From NCBI RefSeq assembly GCF_900111245.1, contig NZ_FOGO01000001.1:806001-870000 (forward strand): a DNA stretch of 64,000 nt, given 5' to 3'. Positions 26,343 through 33,947 of the stretch are shown here, piece by piece. Positions within the stretch are counted from its first letter, which is position 1. Each line of letters starts with the position of its first letter. Position numbers and translations under genes: made by a program. The notes under the pieces were generated by a model. That model had not been told where the DNA came from and did not search any database. It saw only the letters and a list, made by a program, of their open reading frames with translations. This stretch comes from Streptomyces qinglanensis (GTDB lineage: Bacteria > Actinomycetota > Actinomycetes > Streptomycetales > Streptomycetaceae).

Positions 26343-27257
26343 CTAGGCCGAGCCCCGGGCATCGCCTCTGCCGTAGTCGGACGCCTCGTAGCTGGCGAAG
26401 TACGAGGCGACCGCGTCGTCCCCGCCGTGCCCCTGCGCCTCGGCGCGCCGCAGCCGCTCGGCCACCGCAGGTGCCGCATCGAGCCGCACCCCGTTCTCCC
26501 GGGCCGCCCGGGCGATGAGCTCGGCGTCCTTGCGGGCGCCGGAGAGCGGGAAACTCGCCTCGTAGGCGCCCTCCAGGACGAGCCGGGCCTTCGCCTGCAG
26601 ATACGGGGCGTCCAGCGGGCCGCCCGCGACGGCACCGAGGAACGCGTCGGGATCGACGCCGAGACCCTCGGCGAGCGCAAGCGTCTCCGCGGTGCCGTTG
26701 ATGAGGGTGAGGACCCAGTTGTTGACGACCAGCTTGAGGCGGCTGGCGGCACCGGGTTCCGCCCCGAGCCACAGGGTCCGGGCGCCGATGGCGTCGAGGA
26801 CCGGAGCCGCGCGCTCGCGCACTTCGGGGTCGTCCGACGCGCCGGACACCAGCACGGTCAGCTCGCCCGCCTCGGCGGGTGCCTTGGTGCCGAGCACGGG
26901 AGCATCCAGGAAACGCAGGCCCTGTGCCCGGGCGAACTCGATCAGCGGCCCCAGCCCGTCCGGCCCGACGGTGCTGGTCTGGAGCCACACGGTGCCCTCG
27001 GACAGGCCCTGGGCGGCGGCGCGCATGGCGTCCAGCACGGCGGGACCGTCGTGCAGGGAGGTCAGGACGGTACCGGCGCCGCGCACCGCCTCGGCCGCCT
27101 CCTCCGCGACGCCGACGCCGTGCGCGGCCAGCGGCTCGGCCCGGCCGTGGGTGCGGTTCCAGGCGCGGACCGTGAGCCCGGCCGAGGACAGGTTGCGGGC
27201 CATGGCGGCCCCCATGGTGCCGGTGCCGAGCACCGCGACAGAGGTTTCGTACGACAT
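26343..27257 (-). CDS. NAD(P)-dependent beta-hydroxyacid dehydrogenase / 6PGDH-like
   Basis: 304-residue oxidoreductase of the 6-phosphogluconate/3-hydroxyisobutyrate dehydrogenase superfamily. The Rossmann motif is VLGTGTMGAAMARNL (residues 8-22) with an arginine-rich NRT end that suggests NADP. The substrate loop TSTVGPDGLG, the FLDAPVLGTKAPAEAG block and the catalytic Lys in LKLVVNNW are present in order. The specific substrate is open; imine reductases and glyoxylate reductases share this pattern. The ATG at 27257 is 6 nt past TACCGT, a leaderless start. It converges with fabF. Confidence 0.9.
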   Translation of the reverse strand: MSYETSVAVLGTGTMGAAMARNLSSAGLTVRAWNRTHGRAEPLAAHGVGVAEEAAEAVRGAGTVLTSLHDGPAVLDAMRAAAQGLSEGTVWLQTSTVGPDGLGPLIEFARAQGLRFLDAPVLGTKAPAEAGELTVLVSGASDDPEVRERAAPVLDAIGARTLWLGAEPGAASRLKLVVNNWVLTLINGTAETLALAEGLGVDPDAFLGAVAGGPLDAPYLQAKARLVLEGAYEASFPLSGARKDAELIARAARENGVRLDAAPAVAERLRRAEAQGHGGDDAVASYFASYEASDYGRGDARGSA

Positions 27258-27391
27258 GCCGGAACGGTAGGCGTTCGAGCCCGCACGAGGGCAGGCGGCG
27301 CGCATGCACGGCATCCGGCTTCCGGCGAACGGCACGCGCCGCGGCCTCCTGCCGGGCACCCGCGGCCGCCACGGAAGGGCATCCGGCCGCG

Positions 27392-27886
27392 TCAGACCAC
27401 CTGGTGCAGCCAGCGGACCGGAGCGCCCTCGCCGGCGTAGCGGAACGGCTCCAGTTCGTCGTCCCAGGGCTTGCCCAGCAGGCGGGAGATCTCCGCTTCC
27501 AGGTCGCTCTCCCCGCGCCCCGCGCGGGCGACGGCCGCGCGCAGCCGGTCCTCGGGGATGAGGATGTCGCCGTGCATGCCGGTGACCGCGTGGAAGATGC
27601 CGAGGTCCGGGGTGGCGCTGTAGCGCTCCCCCTCGGCCGCCGCGCACGGCTCGGCCGTCACCTCGAACCGGAGCAGGTGCCAGCCGCGCAGCGCGGAGGC
27701 GAGTTTGGAGGCAGTGCCGGGATCTCCCTGCCAGGAGAATTCGGCCCGCCAGGTGCCGGGAGAGGCGGGCTGTCTGATCCAGTCGAGGTTGACGCGCGCG
27801 CCCAGCACACCCGCGACCGCCCACTCGACGTGCGGGCACAGGGCGCGGGGCGCCGAGTGGACGTACAGAACTCCACGTGTCGTCAC
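27392..27886 (-). CDS. DUF3145 family protein
   Basis: 164-residue cytoplasmic protein of the actinobacterial DUF3145 family, found next to the fab operon in streptomycetes. Typical blocks are GVLYVHSAPRALCPHVEWAV, WRAEFSWQG, LRFEVTAEP and GKPWDDELEPFR. No catalytic motif is recognized. The GTG at 27886 has a GGAGG site at 5 nt. Confidence 0.9.
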   Translation of the reverse strand: MTTRGVLYVHSAPRALCPHVEWAVAGVLGARVNLDWIRQPASPGTWRAEFSWQGDPGTASKLASALRGWHLLRFEVTAEPCAAAEGERYSATPDLGIFHAVTGMHGDILIPEDRLRAAVARAGRGESDLEAEISRLLGKPWDDELEPFRYAGEGAPVRWLHQVV

Positions 27887-28189
27887 CGGGACCTCCAGTG
27901 CGCTCCGAGGGTCGCCACCGGGCGGCCTCGATCACCTACCGGTCACGCGCCGGGAAAGCGCCTGACATTTTGCACCACCGGTCACTTCCCTACCAGCTCC
28001 CGAGGTTACGAATAGTAAACACCATTGCGCTCAATTCTCCCTGAAAGGGACAGGAAGTGACGCGAGGTAATATTTACCAGTCGCCGTGCCGATCGATCCA
28101 CCGCTCATCGACCACGGCACAAGCTATCGCGCGGCGGCACGTGGTGGGTGACGTACCGTCGGTCGGGCACGGGTGAAACAGGGGGGCGG
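27887..28189. promoter_or_regulatory. AT-rich intergenic region with two dyads upstream of SGNH lipoprotein
   Basis: 303 nt, markedly less GC-rich than the surroundings. GGTTAC-GAATA-GTAAAC (28004-28020) and GGTAA-TAT-TTACC (28066-28078) share GTTTAC/GTAA-type arms. TAATAT inside the second could be a -10 box. A longer pair GCCGTG/CACGGC (about 28083-28118) may fold the leader. It separates divergent DUF3145 and lipoprotein genes. Confidence 0.5.
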
Positions 28190-29164
28190 ATGACGGAGAG
28201 CCACGAACCGGGGAACGCGCATTCGGCGCGTGCGCAGCCCGCCGCACGCAAACGGTCCCGTACCGTCGCCATCTGCGCTTTCGTACTGATCACCGTAGCG
28301 GGCCTGGTGCTCGCCGTGTCGTGCGGCGACTCCTCGGGTGGAGGCGACGAGCACGGCGCGCAGCGCGCCGACGGCTCCTCACGCCCCCACTCCTCACCGA
28401 CCCCGCGGAAGATCTGGAACCGCGAGCCGGACTCCCTGGCCGCGGTCGGCGACTCCATCACCCGCGGCTTCGACGCCTGTTCGCTGCTGGCCGACTGCAC
28501 CGAGGTCTCGTGGGCCACCGGCACGGCACCCGGTGTCGACAGCCTCGCGCGGCGGCTGCTGGGCGACCCCGAGGGGACGAGCTGGAACTACGCGGCCAGC
28601 GGTGCCGTGATGGCCGACCTGCCCGGGCAGATGCGCCGGGCCGCCGCCCGGAAGCCCGACCTGGTGACCGTCATGAGCGGCGCCAACGACGCCTGCCGCA
28701 GCACGACCGGGCGGATGACCCCGGTCGCGGACTTCCGCACCGACTTCCGCGCGGGACTGCGCGCGCTGCGCGGCGACGCACCCGAGGCGCAGGTCTACGT
28801 CTCCAGCGTGCCCAACCTCAAGCGGCTGTGGCAGGAGGGCAGGAAGAGCCCGATAGGGCAGCGGGTGTGGGGACTGGGCATCTGCCAGTCGATGCTCAAG
28901 GACCCCCAGTCGATGGCTGCCGCCGACCGGGAGCGGCGACAGGAGGTCCAGGACCGGGTGGTGGCCTACAACACCGTGCTCAAACAGGAGTGCGCCAAGG
29001 ATCTGCGCTGCCGCTACGACAACGGCGCGGTCTTCGACTACCGCTTCACCGAGGCCGAGCTGAGCAACTGGGACTGGTTCCACCCCAGCAAGAAGGGCCA
29101 GCGCAGTCTGGCCGAGCTGGCGTACGAGGAGATCACCGCACGGCGTCCCACCGAGCGAGGATGA
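28190..29164 (+). CDS. Probable lipoprotein, SGNH/GDSL hydrolase family
   Basis: 324-residue exported hydrolase. A basic N-terminus and hydrophobic segment (about residues 21-43) end in a lipobox-like LAVSC followed by a Gly/Ser/Asp linker, so a lipid anchor is likely. The SGNH blocks follow: AVGDSITRGFD (block I Ser), SGANDACR (block III Asn) and DWFHPSKKGQ (block V Asp and His). Several cysteines in the hydrolase domain may form disulfides. Such enzymes deacylate lipids or cell-wall esters; the substrate is unknown. The ATG at 28190 has GGGGGG upstream. Confidence 0.85.
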   Translation: MTESHEPGNAHSARAQPAARKRSRTVAICAFVLITVAGLVLAVSCGDSSGGGDEHGAQRADGSSRPHSSPTPRKIWNREPDSLAAVGDSITRGFDACSLLADCTEVSWATGTAPGVDSLARRLLGDPEGTSWNYAASGAVMADLPGQMRRAAARKPDLVTVMSGANDACRSTTGRMTPVADFRTDFRAGLRALRGDAPEAQVYVSSVPNLKRLWQEGRKSPIGQRVWGLGICQSMLKDPQSMAAADRERRQEVQDRVVAYNTVLKQECAKDLRCRYDNGAVFDYRFTEAELSNWDWFHPSKKGQRSLAELAYEEITARRPTERG

Positions 29165-29356
29165 GGTGAACGGCCCCGTCGGACGAGCTGGCCGGTGCCC
29201 GGGGGAGGCCGCCGCGAGACGCAGGCCCTCACCGGGCGCGCCGCTCTCCGCAGCGCGCTCCTGAGCCGCCGGGCCCGGATCCCGGACACGGCCGGATTCC
29301 CGGCGGGGTTCCGGCCTGCCAGGGCCGGCCCGGCACTCTCCGGGCCTGTCCTGTCC

Positions 29357-29397
29357 GGGCTGCGGAGCGCCGCCGGTTCGGCGGCGCTCCGCAGCCC
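29357..29397. terminator. Bidirectional terminator between SGNH lipoprotein and ohr
   Basis: Perfect 19-bp stem (29357-29375 with 29379-29397) and a GTT loop between two convergent genes. Confidence 0.9.
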
Positions 29398-29407
29398 GAC
29401 CGCCGGA

Positions 29408-29836
29408 TCAGGCGGTCTGCAGGGTGACCTCGATGTTGCCGCGCGTGGCGTTGGAGTACGGGCAGACCTGGTGGGCCTTCTCGAGCAGGTCCTTGGCCGT
29501 GGCCTCGTCCACGTTCGGAATGGTGGCCCGCAGGCTCACGGTGAGGCCGAAGCCGCCGTCCGGGGTGTTGCCTATGCCGACCTCCGCGGTCACGGTCGAG
29601 CCGGAGATGTCGGCGCCCTCCTTGCGGGCCACGACGCCGAGCGCGCCCTGGAAGCAGGCGCTGTACCCCGCGGCGAAGAGCTGCTCGGGGTTGGTGCCCG
29701 CACCGCTGCCGCCCATCGCGCGCGGCGGGTTGACGACGACGTCGAGCTGGCCGTCGTCGCTGGCCACGCGGCCGTCGCGGCCGTTCTCCGCGGTGGCGAC
29801 GGCGGTGTACTTGACGTCGATCGGCTGTATCGCCAT
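29408..29836 (-). CDS. ohr: Organic hydroperoxide resistance protein, Ohr/OsmC family
   Basis: 142-residue thiol peroxidase. The two redox cysteines are in GYSACFQGAL and in HQVCPYSNATRGN, and the catalytic Arg precedes them in NPPRAMGG, all as in Ohr. It reduces organic hydroperoxides using lipoylated proteins. The ATG at 29836 has AGGAGGAAAT at ideal spacing. A MarR gene lies 1.3 kb away beyond the MDR reductase but is not directly adjacent, so OhrR control is only possible. Confidence 0.95.
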   Translation of the reverse strand: MAIQPIDVKYTAVATAENGRDGRVASDDGQLDVVVNPPRAMGGSGAGTNPEQLFAAGYSACFQGALGVVARKEGADISGSTVTAEVGIGNTPDGGFGLTVSLRATIPNVDEATAKDLLEKAHQVCPYSNATRGNIEVTLQTA

Positions 29837-29956
29837 GGATTTCCTCCTGTTGATGGCACGACCGGGGGAACTCGCGCCCAGGTTCCCTCCGGTGCGGTGC
29901 CCAGGGTAGGCGCTCGGTCCGGGGGCGGTGCAGGGAGCCCGGCCGAGCCCGACCGG

Positions 29957-30012
29957 GGCCGCGGGGCCGGGCCGGGTCCGGCCGTGCCGACTGGGCCCCG
30001 CCCGGCCCGTGC
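29957..30012 (-). terminator. Possible GC-rich hairpin after the MDR reductase
   Basis: GGGCCGGGCCGGG can pair with CCCCGCCCGGCCC with one mismatch around a 20-nt loop, just beyond the stop at 30021. Low certainty because the whole stretch is G/C repeats. Confidence 0.35.
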
Positions 30013-30020
30013 CCGGCGGC

Positions 30021-31070
30021 TCAGTCGCCGAGGGTGACGATCATCTTGCCGACGTTCTCCCCGCGCAGCAGGCCCAGGAATGCCTCCAGGTTGTTGTCGA
30101 TGCCCTCGACCACGGTCTCCCGGTACTTCAGCTCCCCGGAGCGGATCCAGGGGGCCACCTCGTCGACGAACTGCTGCTGGAGGTCGAAGTGGTCCATGAC
30201 CAGCAGCCCCTCCATCCGGAACCGCTTGGCGATGATCTGGGCCAGATTGCGCGGCGCGGGGGTCGGTTCGGTGGCGTTGTACTGCGAGATCATCCCGCAC
30301 ACCGCGATCCGGCCGTGCAGGTTCATGGCGTCGATCGCGGCCTCGAGGTGCTCGCCGCCGACGTTGTCGAAGTAGACGTCGATTCCGCTCGGCGCCGCCT
30401 CCCTGAGCTGCTCGGCGACCGGGCCGTGCTTGTAGTTGAAGGCCGCGTCGAAGCCGTACTCGTCGGTGAGGACCTTGACCTTCTCGTCGGAGCCGGCCGA
30501 ACCGATCACCCGGGAGGCGCCCTTCAACCGGGCGATCTGGCCCACCTCGCTGCCGACCGCGCCCGCCGCGCCGGAGACGAAGACGGCGTCACCGGGCTGG
30601 AAGCCGGCCACCCGCAGCAGGCCCGCGTACGCCGTCAGACCCGGCATGCCCAGCACACCGAGGTAGGTGGAGAGCGGAGCCGCCTCCGGGTCGACCTTGG
30701 TGGCGTACTTGGCCCGGAGCGTGGCGTACTCGCGCCAGCCCAGATCGTGCAGCACGTGGTCGCCGGGCGCGAAGGCGGGGTCCTCGGAGGCGAGGACGAC
30801 ACCGATGGCGCCACCGGTCATGGGCTCGTTCAGCTTGTAGGGGTCCGCATAGGACTTCGCCGAGCTCATCCTGCCGCGCATGTACGGGTCCACGGACAGA
30901 TGGATGTTGCGCACCAGGATCTGCCCCTCGGCCGGAGCCCGGACCGGCTCCTCCCGCAGCGCGAAGTCGTCCGTGGTGGGCCAGCCCTGCGGCCGGGCGG
31001 TCAGGTGCCAGGCCCGCCCGGTGGCCGGAATCCGGTTCGCGGCGGAGTCGGGGGATACGGATGAGGTCAC
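30021..31070 (-). CDS. NADP-dependent MDR oxidoreductase (leukotriene B4 dehydrogenase / CurA-like)
   Basis: 349-residue zinc-free medium-chain reductase. The N-terminal GroES-like half has LSVDPYMRGRM, the signature of the prostaglandin/2-alkenal reductase group. The Rossmann half begins VFVSGAAGAVGSEVGQIA, with NYKHGPV and DVYFDNVGGEHL downstream. Expected to reduce alpha,beta-unsaturated carbonyls with NADPH. The GTG at 31070 with GGAGGACAGC fixes the start. It is divergent from a MarR regulator with a clean dyad between them. Confidence 0.93.
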   Translation of the reverse strand: MTSSVSPDSAANRIPATGRAWHLTARPQGWPTTDDFALREEPVRAPAEGQILVRNIHLSVDPYMRGRMSSAKSYADPYKLNEPMTGGAIGVVLASEDPAFAPGDHVLHDLGWREYATLRAKYATKVDPEAAPLSTYLGVLGMPGLTAYAGLLRVAGFQPGDAVFVSGAAGAVGSEVGQIARLKGASRVIGSAGSDEKVKVLTDEYGFDAAFNYKHGPVAEQLREAAPSGIDVYFDNVGGEHLEAAIDAMNLHGRIAVCGMISQYNATEPTPAPRNLAQIIAKRFRMEGLLVMDHFDLQQQFVDEVAPWIRSGELKYRETVVEGIDNNLEAFLGLLRGENVGKMIVTLGD

Positions 31071-31088
31071 GCTGTCCTCCAGAATTGC

Positions 31089-31101
31089 TTCAGGTACTGA
31101 A
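31089..31101. promoter_or_regulatory. MarR-type operator TTCAG-GTA-CTGAA
   Basis: Perfect 5-bp arms around GTA, 19 nt upstream of the MDR reductase start and 57 nt from the MarR start. MarR proteins usually bind such short palindromes, so this probably controls one or both genes. Confidence 0.6.
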
Positions 31102-31157
31102 ACAACCATGCGGCTGGATATTTCATGTTGTCAAGCATCGCCCGCTAGGCTGGTCGC

Positions 31158-31601
31158 ATGGCAGGAGGAGACGGTCGCGCCCCGGACGCGCTGTGCGTCG
31201 AGGTGGCCGAGCTGATCGGCACGGTGGTCGCGCGGTACCACGAGGAGTACGAGCTGGCCGCCGCCGAGCACGCGCTGACCGGCGCCCAGGCGCGGGTCCT
31301 CACCCTGCTGTCGCACCGGCCCACTCCGATGCGGCAGCTCGCCCGCCACCTCAAGTGCGAGCCCTCGAACGTGACGGGGATAGTCGACCGACTGGAGGCG
31401 CGGGGCCTGGTCGAGCGCAGACCCGACCCCGCCGACCGCCGAGTGAAGGTCGCCGCCGCCACCGAGGAGGGCCACGCCACCGCGACCCGGCTGCGCGGCG
31501 AACTGGACTTCGCGGGGGAACCCCTCCAGGAGCTCACCCCGGCCGAACGCAGACTGCTGCGCGACCTGCTCAGGCGGATGCTGGGCGGGACCGCGCACTG
31601 A
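31158..31601 (+). CDS. MarR family regulator
   Basis: 147-residue winged-helix regulator. The recognition region reads MRQLARHLKCEPSNVTGIVDRLEARGLVERRPDPADRR, including the family's wing DxRxxxV pattern. A single Cys lies in the recognition helix (HLKCEPS) and could be a redox switch, though this is speculative. The ATG at 31158 is 6 nt after TAGGCT with no ribosome binding site, a leaderless start. The last 32 nt overlap the 3' end of the convergent TetR gene. Confidence 0.93.
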   Translation: MAGGDGRAPDALCVEVAELIGTVVARYHEEYELAAAEHALTGAQARVLTLLSHRPTPMRQLARHLKCEPSNVTGIVDRLEARGLVERRPDPADRRVKVAAATEEGHATATRLRGELDFAGEPLQELTPAERRLLRDLLRRMLGGTAH

Positions 31602-32223
31602 GCCCGGCCACCAGCAGGTCGAGCCCCGCCCGGAACTCCTCCAGGCGGTCGCCCTCGGCCGCGGCCGTGGCGATCTCCACCACCCGCGGATAGCGCTCCT
31701 CCGGGAGCGTCCGCCCGCGCTCGATCACCTCGTCGGCCGAGCCGCCGGACAGGCGCAGGGAGGCGGCCCCCGACTCGCTCTGCGCGAAGCCGATGACGAA
31801 CCCGACCACCAGCCGGAAGGCCACCAGCAGGTCCCGCCCCGACCGGCCGCCCCTGGCCAGCGCCTCCAGCATCCGCTCCCCGAAGGCCAGGGTCGGTTCG
31901 TCCGTCGTGCGGCGTGCCACGATCAGCGGCACCACCTGGGGGTGGCGGCGGACGGTCACCCAGTAGGACTCGGCGAGGACCCGCACCTCCTCGCGCCAGT
32001 CGGCGGCGGGTTCCGCCGGATAGGCGGCGTGCCGGACGACGGCTTCGATCACCAGCGACTCCAGCCCCTCCCGGCCGTCCACGTAGTTGTAGAGCGTCAT
32101 CGGACCGGTGCCCAGCCGCGCGGCGAGAGCGCGCATCGAGAGGGCGTCCAGTCCCCTGTCGTCGGCCAGCTCCAGAGCCGCCGAGGCGAGTTGGTCCCTG
32201 CTGAACTTCTTCGGTGCGGGCAC
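31570..32223 (-). CDS. TetR family regulator with TetR_C_1 domain
   Basis: 217-residue regulator. The helix-turn-helix region reads LSMRALAARLGTGPMTLYNYVDGREGLE, the form found in class TetR_C_1 repressors. The GTG at 32223 (MPAPKKFSRDQ) has a good GGAAGGCGG site; a GTG at 32283 would add 20 residues but sits inside the operator. It is divergent from the cupin gene, with two GTAC-N3-GTAC dyads between them. Effector unknown. Confidence 0.9.
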   Translation of the reverse strand: MPAPKKFSRDQLASAALELADDRGLDALSMRALAARLGTGPMTLYNYVDGREGLESLVIEAVVRHAAYPAEPAADWREEVRVLAESYWVTVRRHPQVVPLIVARRTTDEPTLAFGERMLEALARGGRSGRDLLVAFRLVVGFVIGFAQSESGAASLRLSGGSADEVIERGRTLPEERYPRVVEIATAAAEGDRLEEFRAGLDLLVAGLSARSRPASA

Positions 32224-32280
32224 CGGGCGTCCGCCTTCCCGGCCGTCTCCGGCCACTGGCCGTCCCGGCCTTCCCTTGAC

Positions 32281-32323
32281 CACGTACGCCGTACGTGGTC
32301 CACTGTCATCACGTACACCGTAC
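32281..32323. promoter_or_regulatory. Twin TetR operators with GTAC-N3-GTAC cores
   Basis: CACGTACGCCGTACGTG (32281-32297) is a perfect dyad around GCC. GTACACCGTAC (32313-32323) repeats the core 29 bp away. Both lie between the divergent TetR and cupin genes. Confidence 0.7.
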
Positions 32324-32343
32324 TCGATGAAGGGGTGGCGACC

Positions 32344-32736
32344 ATGACCGCGGTGGACCTGTTCTCCTCCATGATCCGGCTCGGACCCGACGGCGACGCC
32401 CGGGCCGAGGAGCGCCGGATGTCCCCGGACCTCGACGGCTGGACGGTGGTGACCCTGCATGTCGACAGCGACGCGGACGCACACCCCGAGTCGTGGGAGT
32501 GCCACACGGACGGCGAGGAGGTGATGTGCGTGCTGACCGGCGCGGTGCGGGTCCACTTCCGCGGCGAGACCGATCCGCGGGACCCGGACGGGGAGTTGGC
32601 GGCCCGGCTGGGCCCGGGCACCGCCTGCGTCGTCCCGCGCGGGCGCTGGCACCGCATCACCGTGGAGGAGCCCAGCGACATCATGGCGTTCGCGCGGATC
32701 GCGGGGACCCGCATGGAGCGCCGCACCGGGTGGTGA
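32344..32736 (+). CDS. Small cupin-domain protein
   Basis: 130-residue single cupin. Motif 1 is ECHTDGEEVMCVLTGAVRVHF and motif 2 is VVPRGRWHRITVEEP, with His and Glu metal ligands. No fused domain. The ATG at 32344 has AAGGGG at 8 nt. The divergent TetR gene and twin operators suggest that its expression is induced by a ligand. Enzyme or sensor role unknown. Confidence 0.85.
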   Translation: MTAVDLFSSMIRLGPDGDARAEERRMSPDLDGWTVVTLHVDSDADAHPESWECHTDGEEVMCVLTGAVRVHFRGETDPRDPDGELAARLGPGTACVVPRGRWHRITVEEPSDIMAFARIAGTRMERRTGW

Positions 32737-32983
32737 GCGGCGCCTGCCGACCGGGAGCACACATCCGGTGGGCCGGACCGCGCGGCCGGCGCGGGGGCGG
32801 TACGGGAGGGAATGTCGGTCGACGGTCCGGGTCACCGAAATTTACTGAAAAGAATGTGCGACAGGCCGATAAGTTTCTCCACAGACGGCGGTCTGGATCC
32901 ATGAACGGTGTGGCAGCAACCGCGAGCGGTGAGGGCCTCGCACCGATCCGCCGAGAACCGACACGAGACACCGAGGACCTGAG
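32737..32983. other. Intergenic region before the DHFR-like gene
   Basis: 247 nt. The centre (about 32835-32885) is AT-rich and probably holds the promoter of the next gene. No dyad or RNA gene stands out. Confidence 0.4.
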
Positions 32984-33556
32984 ATGCGCACCCTGATCAG
33001 CACCGCCTTCATATCGCTCGACGGCGTCGTGGAGGCCCCGGGCGGGGAGCCCGGTTACCGGAACGCCGGATGGACCTTCAAGGACATCGAGTTCGTCCCC
33101 GCGGCCTTCGACATCAAGATCCGGGAGCAGAAAGAGGCCGCCGCCATGCTGATGGGGCGGACCAGCTACGAGGCGTTCAGCCCGGTGTGGCCCGACATGG
33201 AGGACTTCGCCGACTACAAGGTGCTGCCGAAGTACGTCGTCTCCACCACGCTCGGCGAGGAGGATCTGGTGGAGAACTGGGGCGAGACGACGATCCTCCG
33301 CTCGCTCGACGACGTCGCCGCACTGAAGCGGACCGAGGGCGGCCCGATCATCCTCCACGGAAGCGCCTCCCTGAATCAGGCACTCTCGGACGCCGACCTG
33401 ATCGACCGCTACCACCTGCTGGTCTTCCCGCTGCTGCTCGGCGCGGGGAAGCGGCTGTTCAGCACCACGGACAAGGACACCCAGAAGCTGAAGCTGGTCG
33501 AGCACGAGGCATACGCCAACGGTCTGCAGAAGAACGTGTTCGACGTCGTCCGCTGA
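32984..33556 (+). CDS. Dihydrofolate reductase / RibD C-terminal-like protein
   Basis: 190-residue protein of the RibD_C/DHFR-like family common in actinobacteria. It starts MRTLISTAFISLDGVVEAP, and has LMGRTSYEAFSPVW and the GSASLNQALSDADLIDRYHLLVFPLLLGAGKRLF block. True DHFR residues for folate are not evident, so it is probably a general NADPH-dependent reductase. ATG at 32984 with GAGGACC upstream. Confidence 0.9.
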   Translation: MRTLISTAFISLDGVVEAPGGEPGYRNAGWTFKDIEFVPAAFDIKIREQKEAAAMLMGRTSYEAFSPVWPDMEDFADYKVLPKYVVSTTLGEEDLVENWGETTILRSLDDVAALKRTEGGPIILHGSASLNQALSDADLIDRYHLLVFPLLLGAGKRLFSTTDKDTQKLKLVEHEAYANGLQKNVFDVVR

Positions 33557-33628
33557 TCCCGCGCCCCGTGCCTGGCGCGCCGTCCCCGCGTTCCCGGAGG
33601 GGCGACGATCCGCCCGGCAGGCCGGGTC

Positions 33629-33667
33629 CGCCGGTCCGGCCGCTCCCGCCGGGCGGCCGGACCGGCG
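33629..33667. terminator. Terminator after the DHFR-like gene
   Basis: CGCCGGTCCGGCCGC (33629-33643) pairs perfectly with 33653-33667 around a 9-nt loop. It lies between convergent genes. Confidence 0.75.
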
Positions 33668-33785
33668 CAGCGGGCACCGGGCGAAGGACAGCGCGGAGTG
33701 GGCCGCTGGCGGCCGGCACCGCCAGGGGCCTGGTCATCCGGCCGGCAGATCCGGCGCTGCGCGTCCCGCCTCGACGGCCGGAGGC

Positions 33786-33820
33786 GGGATGCGGGATGCC
33801 GGATGCGGGATGCAGGATGC
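33786..33820. repeat. Five tandem copies of a 7-bp unit
   Basis: GGGATGC, GGGATGC, CGGATGC, GGGATGC, AGGATGC in a row: a minisatellite with variation only in the first base. Confidence 0.85.
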
Positions 33821-33947
33821 AGGGCGTACCGGAGGCGCGTGCGGACGGACCCCCGACCTCGACCGGTACCGGTGCCCGTCGCGGTCCGCCCGCCCGGCGG
33901 CTGAGCGCACAGGGATGGTGTGCCCTGGTGCACCCTGATGCGCCCGG

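Larger units (their letters stand above)
33557..33947. other. Gene-free GC-rich stretch between DHFR-like gene and ku
   Basis: 391 nt. Holds a 15-bp-stem terminator (33629-33667) and a 7-bp tandem repeat (33786-33820). No convincing gene; frames here have shadow codon use. Confidence 0.6.

Noticed and set aside
27960..28190. Riboswitch (for example c-di-AMP type) before the SGNH lipoprotein
   Set aside because: The conserved core of known classes could not be matched; only simple dyads are visible.
31570..32283. TetR start at GTG 32283
   Set aside because: It would lie inside the operator dyad and lacks a ribosome binding site; GTG 32223 has one.
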